A stretch of 64,000 nt of DNA from Fabrea salina. Its lineage: Eukaryota > Ciliophora > Heterotrichea > Heterotrichida > Fabreidae. The notes under the pieces are model-generated. The model was given only the letters and a program-made list of their open reading frames with translations. It had not been told where the DNA came from and did no database searches. Made by a program: the position numbers and the translations under genes. Numbering within the stretch: position 1 is the first letter of the stretch; every line of letters begins with the position of its first letter. The stretch lies in the NCBI GenBank assembly GCA_022984795.1, contig JALIHJ010000008.1, forward strand, positions 124,001-188,000, written 5' to 3'. Shown in pieces: positions 24,601 to 34,600 of this stretch.

Positions 24601-26550
24601 GTTCACAGCTTTCAAAACTTCTTTTAGGGAAGTCTTCATCAAAGTAGCTGTTGCAGGAATTAGTTCTCCGTATTTATTTTTCTGGAACTCAACTACTACT
24701 CCACTTTCGATTTCCTGGGACATCTGGACCTTTTGTTCTTTCTCTTGCTGCGCTTTTCCTCTGGTCCTAGTGTTTTTGGCAGGTGCTTTTTTCTCCTCTT
24801 CGACTGGTTGGGGAGGAGGAATTGTTTTAGTTTCGTCTTGGGTTTCCATCAACCCAAAACACCGCAACATGGGCCCTAAGACTTCAGCTGTTTCAGGTTC
24901 GAACGCCAGTCCTGCCTTTTCCAAGTGAACTGCAAAGTTAGTGGTGTTGACTAGGTAACTCTCGGGGTCTACTTTTCCGTCTTCCTTTCTAAAGGCGTAC
25001 TCAAGTTTTGGTTTGTTTTTAATGAGTTGCTGTCTAGCTTGGGTTCTTGAGTCAGAATTAGCTTTGAAAAAAGCTGTAAGGGCGTTTTTGAGTGGCTCAA
25101 GGTCGAAGTACTCAGGGGGGTCCTGGAGTATTTTAGGTTCTTGGGCAGCTTTTTCGTTCTTTCTAGGGTCTCTTTTTCTGGACTTTCCAAGGAGACTTCC
25201 TAGCTGAGCTTCTTTTTCTTTGTTTTTTTCGTCAATTTTTTTGTACCAATCTACGTAATGGCCTTTCCTCTCCATGTAGCCTTCTGGAAGTCCAAAAAAC
25301 TCCAAACAAGACAGAAAGAACTCTTGTTCTGTAAGAGTGTTGCAGATCAGTTCTGTGTCGTCGGATGGGTGGTCCAAAAAGTACTCTGAGGGCTGTCTAA
25401 TTGTGTAGTTTTCTAACCACTTGTCTACAAGTTTCTCCACTCCCATTGTGTCCATTTGGTAGTTCTCCGCATTTGTAATTAACTCTTCGAGTTCATCAAG
25501 TATTTCGTCTTTTCTGGCTAAAAGAGCTTCTTGCAAAGCCATGCGCTGTGCTATGATGTTGCAAATCATGGTTTCTTCTCTGAGTTTCTTGGCTTCTAAA
25601 CGTGCTCTTTCTTCTGCTTCCTTGCGCCTCCTCTCAATAATTTCTTCTCTTTTAATTCTAACAATGTCCATGTACTTAGGGTCGTACAAGTTGTCGTAAG
25701 GATCTAGCTCAAAGCACTGCCAAAGCAGCTGTGTGTCGATTTCAGAGGTGATCGAAAGCATTCCTACAGCTTTGTCTCCAACCTGGGCAACTAGTGACCT
25801 TGAAGACTCGTTTTGAGCAGCAATCAGTTCAGCAATAAAGTAGTCTCCGTAAGTTTCAGTCATTACGTCTGACTGCGAGTTAAACACAGCTGCTAAGTCG
25901 TCGTGGTCTTCTTCTCTAGCTATCCTCACTTCCATGTAGGGAATTGCCATTGTTTTGTCAGAGTAGTAGAACTTAGAGTCAAAGTGCACTCCTTGGACCT
26001 GGCTTAGAGTTTCTCTATGGTACAACTCCATTTCTTCAAACTTCTTAAACACCAAGTTGAACCCTGTAAGTTCGTAGTCTCCTTCTTCAACATTGCCCCT
26101 GGCCAAAAGCATAGTGCCTTTCACAGTGGGCAGGGAAGAATAAGCGCTCTGCAGAATCTTCACAAGAACTTCAGAGTGCAAGTTTGGCGGCGAGTTGCCA
26201 ACTACGAAGTATTTAAGCCAAAGAGTGTTGTGGGAGTTCATTTCGTCATTGACTCCTCGGGCTTGGGTAAACCAGGGTTCCCACAGGTTTTCGTGCTGAG
26301 AGTCGTTTGAATACAAGCCTGGCGGGTAGTCATCAAACACTGCGAAGGCCAAGACATTCACGTTTTCGTCCAAAGCGGTAACTGAAAGGTAGCTTGTTTC
26401 TATTAACTTGGGAATATTGACTTCTACACCAAAGAACCTTGCAGCCGCAGCTCTTTTGTCTTGCCCCCCTGCAAGTTGCTCAATATTGTCAGTGTCGTCC
26501 AAGTCACTACGCCTTATAACTAAAGAGTTCAGGAATTCAGATGCCTCCAT
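21691..26550 (-). CDS. CFAP61: Cilia- and flagella-associated protein 61 (CFAP61)
   Basis: CFAP61 is an axonemal protein of the calmodulin- and spoke-associated complex at the base of radial spokes. It is needed for radial spoke assembly and motility. The N-terminus (IRRSDLDDTDNIEQL, then FFGVEVNIPKLIETSYLSVTA) and a second GNAT-like block around 200-290 (VRIAREEDHDDLAAVF) fit the family. Acidic low-complexity sequence lies about 690-740 with a short EEA repeat. A Rossmann-like block near 1027 (HRIVVVGASDTGISFIES) begins the C-terminal FAD/NAD-binding-like region characteristic of CFAP61. The 1619-residue length exceeds the human protein (about 1240), mainly through the middle insert. Confidence 0.85.
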   Translation of the reverse strand: MEASEFLNSLVIRRSDLDDTDNIEQLAGGQDKRAAAARFFGVEVNIPKLIETSYLSVTALDENVNVLAFAVFDDYPPGLYSNDSQHENLWEPWFTQARGVNDEMNSHNTLWLKYFVVGNSPPNLHSEVLVKILQSAYSSLPTVKGTMLLARGNVEEGDYELTGFNLVFKKFEEMELYHRETLSQVQGVHFDSKFYYSDKTMAIPYMEVRIAREEDHDDLAAVFNSQSDVMTETYGDYFIAELIAAQNESSRSLVAQVGDKAVGMLSITSEIDTQLLWQCFELDPYDNLYDPKYMDIVRIKREEIIERRRKEAEERARLEAKKLREETMICNIIAQRMALQEALLARKDEILDELEELITNAENYQMDTMGVEKLVDKWLENYTIRQPSEYFLDHPSDDTELICNTLTEQEFFLSCLEFFGLPEGYMERKGHYVDWYKKIDEKNKEKEAQLGSLLGKSRKRDPRKNEKAAQEPKILQDPPEYFDLEPLKNALTAFFKANSDSRTQARQQLIKNKPKLEYAFRKEDGKVDPESYLVNTTNFAVHLEKAGLAFEPETAEVLGPMLRCFGLMETQDETKTIPPPQPVEEEKKAPAKNTRTRGKAQQEKEQKVQMSQEIESGVVVEFQKNKYGELIPATATLMKTSLKEVLKAVNLIEDYDTTMYDLGVVSGEELQKEAQIEEEPPRKSSAEQEEPQELQELQEPQEQKDETLELSQAEEAEEAEEDDLEVLYKETVQDLDDLEYIPEPPEIAKNAFCLVLFCMDEAFESFGIDFLEEAFAQFPDRDYMVITQPHTVQENSLMKFFTHVIKKPNNTFSHVLYIMHRDALMYKDLEIRHSKEEDLNNMDYLLSILDQPEEILTKARSSITESKSEYASFTVTCHSEIIGLFVVSKDVNLKYYESHFHIQEHIILDQHDRSGHSKLYHAIVNPVFLSCQSLILKDILRLMNKTCLYFEIHDMTVMPDIFNHLIYTRSRRFPHFLEKPWDHEKDPSQIFKDPSRIDTERNYQDEKESDFALCFITKKQLSEPKVRINHRIVVVGASDTGISFIESLLSNIYLEFTNVYLLAPGGLVYNHVKSEHESMKASSTSYSLSELRRLLLENRVTVIDSRMLEIDRKDKKIILHDETTLRYDMLVLTMGLQDCELQEMGRVSRGIAPIPENKIYTEGVISIDDPYLYQHFRPNGNIMAALTHKKKPGAAVVYGFTLNAYCFVQGLLQKGISPSRIKLVVPTPKFEYDEGVNPLFGGDENILPNSSAFMQDEVLEEKIKNELQKLGVEVFYPAYLKSINKDQKTDALDSVVILQENQEIKINCKVLVTSGKVDVDSEIYNSIHNNGLVFNGRIIVNNQFLTTDPSIFAAGSLCEFSQDYKNIAPSRCLRMDRYNGREVGLRLSRSVISNLNLDSLEGLFDEVKEEIPFFYMPRAKGGVLPGNSYYYYILAPKFADPKQFREKPKNREDIVSDTIEVDEQGNMKGHYIKFTFSNSGVVESVTYFSKESVEVQSLWRFVGLSESYLNNLSARFGSNLLPDVAEFLSENWAMALYHDWFAEFSNTMKTDLKDKLGDVLKQVEELAENGEEMTREQILKLKELVPKKVQRKIQEKSINYIKSNLNHLPMYYIPGVEFP
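24388..24414. repeat. Three perfect 9-nt units
   Basis: ttcttcagc is repeated three times, encoding (EEA)3-like sequence on the minus strand inside CFAP61. Confidence 0.9.
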
Positions 26551-26575
26551 TTATAACTTTGAAATTAAGTTTAAC

Positions 26576-27730
26576 TTACTGAGGACTGACCCTATATAGC
26601 TTCATGTGATGCCTCTTAAGCAAGGGAATGCTGATCTTAGTTGAAGTTTGGTTGGTATTTTCCCAAAGGTCCTTGATAGTGGAGTTAGTTTTTATTCCTA
26701 GTTCACTCAGTTCATACTCTATGTTATGTATTTTGGACATTCCCCAGTTAATTATTCCTACAGCCCAATCTCCATTTTCAAGAGGCCCAGCTAGCACTTG
26801 GTAATTTGTTCCCAGTGCAAACTCAGGAAAGTTGCATCCTTTTCTGCAGGTAGCCTGGACTCCTAGTTTGTCTTGGTTGATATTTATCACTTCTTTGTTT
26901 CCCAGAATGTTTAGTGTTTCTTGAGTCATGTTTTTCAAGTTACACCCAATGATCAAAGGCGCCTTTACAAGAGCCCAAAGGCTGAAGTGTGCTTGGTACT
27001 CGTAGTCATTCAAACCTCCGTTGCCTACTTCAAGCATATCAGGGTCATTCCACCCTCCCGGGCCTGCTGCACTTGCAGCCAAAGAGTTTAGGTAGAAGTT
27101 AATCATCAAACTATCCCAACTGTCCTTGATGTCGTCCGTAGTTCTCCAAGAGTTTCCCATTTTAGGGCCCCATATCCAGGGTTCTTGCACTCCCCAGTCG
27201 CATATTGAAAAGAATATTTCCCGTTTGGTAGCGTTTAGTGCGTCCCTCATAGGAATGTACCTTTCTATAGCAGGAACTTCTTGGTTGTAGCAGTTATCGT
27301 ACTTAAGGTAGTCGAAACCCCACTCTGCAAACTGCTTGGCGTCAGACTTCTCGTGACCAAGTGACCCAGGCTGGCCCGCACAGGTATTTGTTCCTGCGTC
27401 AGAGTAAATTCCAGCTTTCAATCCTTTGGAATGAATATAGTCCGTGACATTTTTCATTCCATCGGGAAAACGTGTGGTGTTTGCAACTAGTTTTCCGTCA
27501 GGACTCCTTTCCCAGTTAGCCCAGCAATCGTCAATGTTAACATATATATACCCTAGGCCCTTAAGTCCTTGCCTAACTATTTCGTCAGCAGAGTCCTTAA
27601 TGATCTGCTGGTCAATCTCACAGCCAAAGTGGTTCCAAGTAGACCATCCCATTTGAGGAGTAAGTCCTAGTCCATTGTCTAAGCCGAAACTAGCACCCAA
27701 CAAGTGCACGAGAATTAAAGCAAACGCCAT
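26576..27730 (-). CDS. Alpha-galactosidase, glycoside hydrolase family 27
   Basis: This secreted or lysosomal enzyme removes terminal alpha-galactose from oligosaccharides and lipids. The 384-residue product begins with a signal peptide (MAFALILVHLLGASFG) and then LDNGLGLTPQMGWSTWNHFGC, the classical mature start. Substrate-binding NIDDCW, the nucleophile Asp145 in YLKYDNC and the acid/base Asp200 in SWRTTDDIKDSW are all present. The GH27 N-terminal barrel and a short C-terminal beta domain fit the normal size. An alpha-N-acetylgalactosaminidase cannot be excluded. Its ATG shares a base with the stop of the preceding gene on the same strand (TAATG). Confidence 0.93.
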   Translation of the reverse strand: MAFALILVHLLGASFGLDNGLGLTPQMGWSTWNHFGCEIDQQIIKDSADEIVRQGLKGLGYIYVNIDDCWANWERSPDGKLVANTTRFPDGMKNVTDYIHSKGLKAGIYSDAGTNTCAGQPGSLGHEKSDAKQFAEWGFDYLKYDNCYNQEVPAIERYIPMRDALNATKREIFFSICDWGVQEPWIWGPKMGNSWRTTDDIKDSWDSLMINFYLNSLAASAAGPGGWNDPDMLEVGNGGLNDYEYQAHFSLWALVKAPLIIGCNLKNMTQETLNILGNKEVININQDKLGVQATCRKGCNFPEFALGTNYQVLAGPLENGDWAVGIINWGMSKIHNIEYELSELGIKTNSTIKDLWENTNQTSTKISIPLLKRHHMKLYRVSPQ

Positions 27731-29298
27731 TACTTATTTTTATACCGGCTATTGTTACACAGTTTTACAAGAGAATCTAAGTAATCCTGGAGTTTCTTAA
27801 TCATTTGCTCAATAAAAGGAGTCATTTGCTTAAAAGCCAGTTCAAAGTCACTCACAGGAAATAGTTGGTAGGACACTGAGTCTTCGTTTCTCTAAGTAAA
27901 AATTACTGGGCCTAGTTTCTCGCCTTTTCTCCTAAGCATTACCTCGTTTTCATCTTCGATCCCTTCATGAGGCATTCTGCTTGTTTTTGCGAAGCTCAGT
28001 AGCAAAATCATTTGCAAAACAGAGCCTATAGTCTTAAGGTTGTTGTAGACTTTGGAGTTCTTCTTCACAGGCAGTCCTTGTTCCTGAGGGTTCAAGCAAA
28101 AACTGTCCACAACTACTCTAGTTACTAAAAAGAACCCTGCTAGTAGTCTTTTACGCTCATTGGTCTGCCTTATAAGGGCCCCGAACTCGTCTAGTTCTAT
28201 TCTAGAGGACTCGAAGGACACCAAGTAGTTTTCTGGAAAGAAAGCTCCGTTGTTAACGAGTTTGTTTAGAAATAACCTTAAAGGAACTGGCATTTCCTTA
28301 TCGTTTGTAATAGAAACTAAGCCTTCTATTACTCCTTTCACTCTCACTTGGACTTTGAGAATTTTCGCTTGGAACGCACTGGACTCTAGTTTTTCTTTTG
28401 TTGTAAGGCTAAGGTCTTGCTCGCCTTCGTTAATTAAAGACAGGAGAGGAGACCTTATTGCTTTGATTGCCCAAGTTTTGGCTGCTTCTTTGTAGATCTT
28501 TATTGAGTCTTCCATGTTCTTTATGCTTTCATTCTTTATTCTGGATCTTCTTTCAACTATTGATTTTTGCACTAAAAAAGGGAAGATAGCACAGATCCCT
28601 GCTATCCTAAACAACTTGATTCCCCTAGTTTTAGGAGCTTCAACTCTTCTTTGCTTTTCTCTTTGTTTTTTGTCTTCTAGAATCTGCTTCATGATTAGGG
28701 CTTTTTCTTTTTCGCTCATTTCAGGGTCATACCTGTACTTTCTTTCTTCGTCAGCGTAGTTCTGGGCTTCTTCGTCGTCGAAGTCAAGTTCTGCTAGTAC
28801 ACGCTTAAATTCTTGAGGGTCTCTTCTTAGATGCTGGGCAGGCATTTCTAAAGGATTTGCATAATGCATTTCTGGGTGCCAATAGTGCTTAGGGGTTTGT
28901 TTTCTTTCGTTTAAGGACTGAATCATCTGCATCATCATCTCTTGTTGCTTCTGCATTGAAGTTAAAACTGCAGGAATGACATCAGGCTTTTCAGGGGAAC
29001 TAGGTTGAGAAAACTCTGTTTTCTTTTGCTTTGCTTCTAAAGAGTTCGTTAAGGACACCAAAGATCCTAGCAATTTTCTTTTCTTGAATGCCTCGTTCTT
29101 TTTGTCGATTTCGTTCTTCACTTCCTTCAATTCTAAGGAAAACTTAGACTTCTGCGGACTGTAGTAAACAGGAGGAGAACCCATGTAAGTAGACTTCACT
29201 GGAGAAGGCGAAAAGTAGCTAGGGTTGTACCGGTAGTCCTCTGTGCTTTTCTGAGGAGAGATTATTCGACTTCCGTAGTTAGACATTCTGTAGTTCAT
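27730..29298 (-). CDS. Unknown protein with helical C-terminal domain (one intron)
   Basis: The frame from ATG 29298 meets a stop at TAG 27892, but that TAG is the end of a perfect 15-nt intron (27892-27906). Spliced, 53 further codons follow to a TAA at 27730-27732, for 517 residues. The N-terminus is Tyr/Ser/Pro rich (SPQKSTEDYRYNPSYFSPSP), then a Met/Gln-rich helix and a charged helix (about 180-230). A long, probably all-helical C-terminal region (about 240-517) follows, with hydrophobic patches such as IAGICAIFPFLV and LLAGFFLVTRVVVDSF. I do not recognise a family. The final TAA shares its last base with the ATG of the alpha-galactosidase. Confidence 0.75.
27892..27906 (-). other. 15-nt spliceosomal intron
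   Basis: Minus-strand GTAATTTTTACTTAG, phase 0, A at position 10. The unspliced frame ends with its own TAG. Confidence 0.85.
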
Positions 29299-29317
29299 AT
29301 TGATTTACAAATGATTT
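29291..29317. repeat. Copy 1 of a near-identical 27-bp element flanking the methyltransferase gene
   Basis: tagttcatattgatttacaa followed by atgattt. Copy 2 at 30041-30066 differs by one substitution and one base length. It overlaps the start codon (29296-29298) of the minus-strand gene. Confidence 0.6.
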
Positions 29318-29366
29318 TCCATTTGACCAAATTAACTCTTCCTCCAGATAGTAATATAAATAACCC
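29299..29366. promoter_or_regulatory. 68-bp bidirectional spacer
   Basis: This lies between the minus-strand start at 29298 and the plus-strand start at 29367. AT-rich GTAATATAAAT lies just upstream of the plus-strand ATG. No further motif is clear. Confidence 0.5.
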
Positions 29367-29984
29367 ATGCTCGCATTGCCCGGTCCTCAGTTCAACATGC
29401 GACAAGGAGTAACTATTGCAGGAAAAAGTATTTGTGTAGAGCTAGTAAGTTTAAATTAGGATGAAAGCGTGAAAGGGACAGGAGGAAGTTACTGGGATGG
29501 AAGTGTAGTTCTTGCCAAGCACCTAGAACAAAACTCAGAACTAGTTAGAGGCAAGATTCTGCTAGAGCTAGGCAGTGGACTAGGGTTTACTTCAGTTGCA
29601 GCCAAGGTGTTAGGTGCAGCTCAGGTAGTGGCTACTGATTTGTGTGAGGTGCTTCCTGTTTTAGAAACAAATGTTAGAACTAACGAAGTAGATGTGCTTG
29701 TAACGGAAATCGACTGGAACTTCCCCAAGTACATAAAATCAGACTTAGTTATATGCAGCGATGTTTTATGGCTTGTTGACTTAGTTTACCCTTTTACAAA
29801 TACTTTATTTACGAACTTAAGCGAATCAAACAAAGCCATAATCTGTGATAAGCTTAGGAGTCTCGAAGTGAGGAATGAGTTCTTTAAGCTACTCAAGGAA
29901 TTCAAGTTAGAATACAGAGAGTTGGGAACTATGCACGGCCATGACATTTGGGAGGTCTTCAAGCAAAACTCCAGGGAGGCTTGA
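29367..29984 (+). CDS. METTL21-type protein lysine methyltransferase (one intron)
   Basis: The ATG at 29367 and splicing of a 15-nt intron (29445-29459) give 200 residues. A seven-beta-strand SAM methyltransferase is evident. GSYWDGSVVLAKHLE is the family's entry motif. ILLELGSGLGFTSVAAKVLG is motif I, binding SAM. ATDLCEVLPVLETNV is the acidic loop, and CSDVLWLVDLVYPF replaces the (D/E)XX(Y/F) active-site region of METTL21/FAM86 proteins. These enzymes methylate lysines of chaperones or elongation factors; the substrate here is not predictable. The exon before the intron adds FNMRQGVTIAGKSICVEL, the usual beta-hairpin start. It ends in TGA. Confidence 0.88.
29445..29459 (+). other. 15-nt spliceosomal intron
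   Basis: GTAAGTTTAAATTAG, phase 0, A at position 10. Removal joins the beta-hairpin leader to the methyltransferase core. Confidence 0.9.
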
Positions 29985-30040
29985 GCAAATTTCTGAATTA
30001 AACTAAGTAAAAAGTTCGAACAAGATTTGAGATATTCGTT

Positions 30041-30066
30041 TAGTTCATATTGGTTTACAATGATTT
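30041..30066. repeat. Copy 2 of the 27-bp element flanking the methyltransferase gene
   Basis: tagttcatattggtttacaa followed by tgattt. It overlaps the start codon (30060) of the acyltransferase gene. Confidence 0.6.
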
Positions 30067-31553
30067 ATTGCTTGATTAAGTTCATCTTTCGGTAACACCA
30101 AATCAGACTTATCATAAACAGTTTTTACAAGAAAGTGGAAGTAGAAGGAAGAATTGGAGAGGGCCCTTTGATTCTATACAGTACACACATGAATTTGTTT
30201 ATGGATGCCATCATGGTAGTTTCAGAGTCCCAGAGGAAAGTTTCAATTCTGACCGCAGATGTGGTAAATTGCACTTAGACTACCAAGCAAAGAGTAAGTG
30301 GGTTCATTGCTAAGTGCCTTAACTTCATACCTTGCAAGCGTCAGATCGACTACCAGACCATAGGAAAAGGCTTAGTGACTTCAAACCTAAGAAAAGTTAC
30401 AGGCCAAAATACAGAGTTCCTGAAAGAAGTCTGTCCAAACGACAAAGTAAAAGTAGAAGGTTCTCTATATCAGGTAGAAAAAGTTATCTCAAACGACTGT
30501 TTTGAGCTTAAGTCAGAACCCAAGCCGTTCAAAGACCAGGAGTTCTACTTAGTGCCTAAACTCAACCAAAAAGAAATGTACCACAAAGTCAACGAAAAAC
30601 TAAGTAACCAAGAGTGCTTATGTCTGTTTCCTGAAGGCAGGTCCCACGAATCTCCTGGGTTAATTGAGATTCAGCCAGGAATTGCCAAAATCATCAAAGA
30701 GGCCCTTGGAAAAAACATTCCTGTTAAGATCCAAAGTGTAGGGATTAACTACTCCAGTCCAGACCAGTTAAGAACTAGTGTTTATGTTTGTTATGGCGAA
30801 GTTAAAGAAGTGACCTTCAAAGATTCATTCTACAAAGAAGTCCTGGAAGAAGTCAAGACAAGTTTGGAAGAGTGCTGCATACCCGTGGAGTCCTACGAAG
30901 AAATGAAACTCGTGTTGCTTATTTACAAAAGCATGAAAGTAAAAACACCTTCCAAGTTCCAAGTTCTTAGAAAAATAGCTCTGAGTTTAAAGGACATAAA
31001 GCACCACCAAAGCAAAGTTCACAAAACTCTTTGGGACAAAGCGAACTACTTATTCAGCCAAATAGAAGAAACAAATATAAGCTTTGACTTTGCAGAAAAG
31101 CCCAAAGGGAAAGTTTTAGCCCTTGGAATACTTTCTTTGGTAAGCCTACCTGGAATGCTTATTGTTTGGTTAGCTAGTTTTTACGTAGACTTTATGGCTG
31201 AGACTCAGAGACTCAGAACACTCATGAACTTTAAAGACAGAAAGGAAGCAAACGACATTTTCAACTCCATAAGGGTAGTTTACATTTTGGGCAGCTACCC
31301 TTTGTATTTGCTTTTAGTGAGCTTTTTTGTCTACTTAATTTCGCACTCCTTAGCAGTTGCCTTTGCTAGTTACTTTTGTCTGCCCATTTACTTAAGTTAC
31401 AGCTACAAAGCAACAGATCACCTACTTGGACTCAAAAAGCTGTGGAACTACTTGTACTTCCAGGTAACAGACTCCAACAGACTCTCTACTTTTCGAACTC
31501 AGAAAAAGGCCTTTAAAGAATTCTTAAAACTTAACATAAAGCTGGCCGACTAA
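30060..31553 (+). CDS. Glycerol-3-phosphate/DHAP acyltransferase (Gpt2/Sct1-like), two introns
   Basis: This ER enzyme catalyses the first acylation in glycerolipid synthesis. The ATG at 30060 plus two 15-nt introns (30092-30106, 30264-30278) give 487 residues. The acyltransferase block starts within 45 residues. HMNLFMD matches the HANQFVD catalytic His/Asp motif of Gpt2/Sct1, then KCLNFIPCKRQIDY. LFPEGRSHESPGLIEIQPG is the FPEGGSHD-type substrate motif. A charged middle segment is followed by paired hydrophobic hairpins (about 255-280 and 300-350) and a ATDHLLGLKKLWNYLY tail as in the fungal enzymes. Without splicing, the catalytic His would be lost. Confidence 0.88.
30092..30106 (+). other. 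15-nt spliceosomal intron
   Basis: GTAACACCAAATCAG, interrupting an Arg codon (CG|A), A at position 10. Confidence 0.85.
30264..30278 (+). other. 15-nt spliceosomal intron
   Basis: GTAAATTGCACTTAG, phase 0, A at position 10. Its TAG would otherwise cut the acyltransferase domain. Confidence 0.9.
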
Positions 31554-31604
31554 GTTAAATCAACACAGATATAAAAAGTTCTGATAAAGGTTCCTTTATA
31601 AAAA

Positions 31605-34600
31605 ATGGAATCGTGCAGCAAAGAACTAGCTCTTGCAATCCAACTCACCAAAATCCTATCTGTAAGAGTAATTCAGGGTAAAGAAGAAGTGCAGTCAAGC
31701 CCCACTGCAGAATTCTTCCAACAGCTCCGCACACAGGTGTCTTCCCAACTAGAACTACCTCTTCTAGCCAAAACCCAGCACTTCATGCACCGCCTTACGC
31801 AAAAAAACTACACCCAACTTCTGCTTCCCCAGCAAGAGTATGGACTGTGGTTGGCCTTAGCTCTGTTGCCTAATAACTATTGTTTGCAGCCCCCCGCCAC
31901 CCGCATGGGTCTTCGCATCCTAAACAACTTAGCTTTGTACCTGCAACACCAAGAACTCATCACCCAACAGGAAACTGCTTCCTGGCAAGCCTCCGAAGCC
32001 CTCATTGCAAAACTGTTTTTGTACGTAAGCGAGGGAAAGCAATTTGACTTGCCTAGTTACCCAGAAGTGCTGGAGTGCCACTTCCCGGCTTATTTCATGC
32101 CTTCTGCGTTGCCTGAAGAAACTTCTTTGGATACATCTCCGCAACCAATTTCTCTGTTTGAAGACAACAGTGCTCAAAAAATTATCCTAAACTACATTTT
32201 CCAAGTCATCAAGTACTACAAAACCCCCACCCACTTGGTTTATGTACTATTGGAGTTAATGCAAAAAGTCAAGATCACTGAATTCGAAACTTTAAACGCC
32301 GCTTACGACAACTTCAAACAGTGGGCAGAAACTTCCAACGACATAATAAACAGAGCACGTTTGCTGGTTTTGTTTGGCAAACTTGAAACTGCTGAAAACG
32401 CCCCTGAATCCCTAGCTAACCAAATAATTTCCCACTTGTGTTATTTGTTGAAGCTAAACGACTCGCACTACCTACAGCACGGAAGCGACCTGTTTCCCAA
32501 CGAACTCTTGCTAGAGTTATGCTCAGTTATCATACAAAAACTCTCAGGTCCCTTCCAAAGCACTACTCCTCTCACTTTGAAAATCAACGGTTTTGGAAAA
32601 GAAACCCACGTTGAAGAGGACCCTGAACCAGAAGACCTGTGCACTTTTAACCGAACTGGGACGACTTACGAATTCCAGCACTGGTACTACTGCTACACCT
32701 GCAAACTCGTTTCCAACAAAGGAGCTTGCAGTGTATGTGCACGCAGGTGCCACAAAAACCATGACGCTGTATACTCAAGAAAAGGAAACTTTTTCTGTGA
32801 CTGTGGAGACAACCAAGGATCCCAACCTTGCAAAAGTATGCCTAAGGGGCACCACCGCTCTAGAATTTTCAACACTCAAGACATTGAACTTGGATACGCT
32901 GAACTTCCTCAAATGGGGCTTTCAGAACTGATTGGCAGAGAAATAGAGCTTTTTGGCGGAGAAAGACCTTCCTTTGCAGCTTTTTCTCCTCAGTCCCCAG
33001 AGTCACCTATTGCGCAGTTAGACGAACAACATTACGAAGTTTCTCCCCGGGGTGCTGAGTACGAGGTTTTATCTCCGAGTTACGAGATCCAAAGTGAAGG
33101 CAGTGAAAGCGAAGAAGAAGAAAAAAAGGAGTCAGAAAAAAGTGAAGAGTCCGAAAAAGAAATCAGTTCCAGTGAAGAGTCTGAAGAGGAACGCCAAACT
33201 AAACCCAAAAGTCCTAGAAAGCAAATGCAAAGTGACAGGTACGGTGTTTCCCAAGTGCTTTTAAACCTTGTCAAAAAAACACTTTCTAGACTCTCGGACT
33301 TCCAACCTCCTCAGTTTCCTTCTTTTTACTCTCAAAGGAAAATAGAATTTGCCAAACAACTCACTAAGCACCTTTGCACGTTTAAAGCCTTCACTAGCCA
33401 AATCAAGGTGCCTTACAACGAACTAAGGGACTTAAAAGAAGTAGCAGGGAAGTACCCTAACTGCCGAAACACCCTAGGAATAAGCCAGGAACTCAACTTA
33501 GCACTAGTGGTTGAAGGAAACCGCTTAATCACACTAGATGCCTCGCTGTTTTATTGTTCAGGCTCAGAAGTCGAAAGGACGAACCTTAACTTTTTAGGAA
33601 GACACGTTTTTCCTTTCCAAATAATGAGTGTGAACGTCAACCCCAGTAACTCCAGACTTGTTGCTATCTGTGACGTTAGTCAGTACATTTGTGTTTTGTT
33701 ACTGCACAAACAACACAGAGGAGCCATAGAAAAAAAGATTACTGTGAACTTGTTTTCAGAACAGAAAAACCCCATTGTGAAGATAAGGTGGCTGCCTAAC
33801 TCCCAAACTGCTTTGGCTGCGTGCACAGCTAGCGACTTAAAGATTTACGACTTTTCAAGGGACATACTGACCCCTATTCAGGTGTACCAGTCCCTAGAAA
33901 CTGAACTTACTGACTTTACCTTTGTGGATCAACACTTAGTTATTTCATCGGCCCAAGGAGTAGTTTTTTCACACCAAATTCAAGAAATAGGAGAACCTAT
34001 TATTTTGTCCTGCCCTTTGAGTTTGCCTGTTGCTTCTTCGCAGCGGATTTCTTCAATAGAATTCATAGAAAAGCAGAATTGTTTATTTATTAGTTACTTC
34101 GACGGTAACATTTTGCTTGGAGAACTCAACAGTGACCTTACAGCAATAGGAGACAACATGAACTTAGACTTGTCTTCTGCAAAGTCAGGAAACTTTACTT
34201 TCAACTCAGGAGGACTAGGCCTTATTCAGAGCCTTCCAGATTCCGAGCACACAGTTCTCATAAGTGTTTCAAGGAAGAACTCCTCAATTCCCCTACTCAT
34301 GAACTTCACAGAGGATTCTTGTCAACTGGCTACGTTAAGGAAGTCATTAGGAAACGTAGAGGGCATGTGTTTGTACTCAGTTAAAGGGAAGCATACCCTT
34401 CTTACCCAGTACGACGACGGGTCGCTTGTGACTCACTCTCTGCTTCTGGAAGAAGAGGTCCAGCCTTCCAACTTAGAAATCCAGAGTTTGAATGGCTGGC
34501 TTAAGGTCGAAAACCTTCCTAAGCACGTTAAAATGCCAATAACCTTCTTTGAAAAATGCGTTCCTTTGAACGGAATGAAACCTTTTGGAGGAAGCAGAAT

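Noticed and set aside
30291-30311. GTAAGTGGG... in the acyltransferase as an intron
   Set aside because: No AG occurs at 15 nt, and the retained sequence reads through in frame into the conserved acyltransferase region.
29367-31553. Methyltransferase-acyltransferase fusion by TGA read-through
   Set aside because: The two genes are in the same frame, with only two TGA codons between 29982 and 30060, so a TGA=Trp code would fuse them. Long genes use only TGG for Trp and contain no in-frame TGA, and both proteins have normal ends, so TGA is taken as stop.
32026-32040. GTAAGCGAGGGAAAG in UBR4 as an intron
   Set aside because: Position 10 is G and the 3' end is AAG, so it does not fit the pattern.
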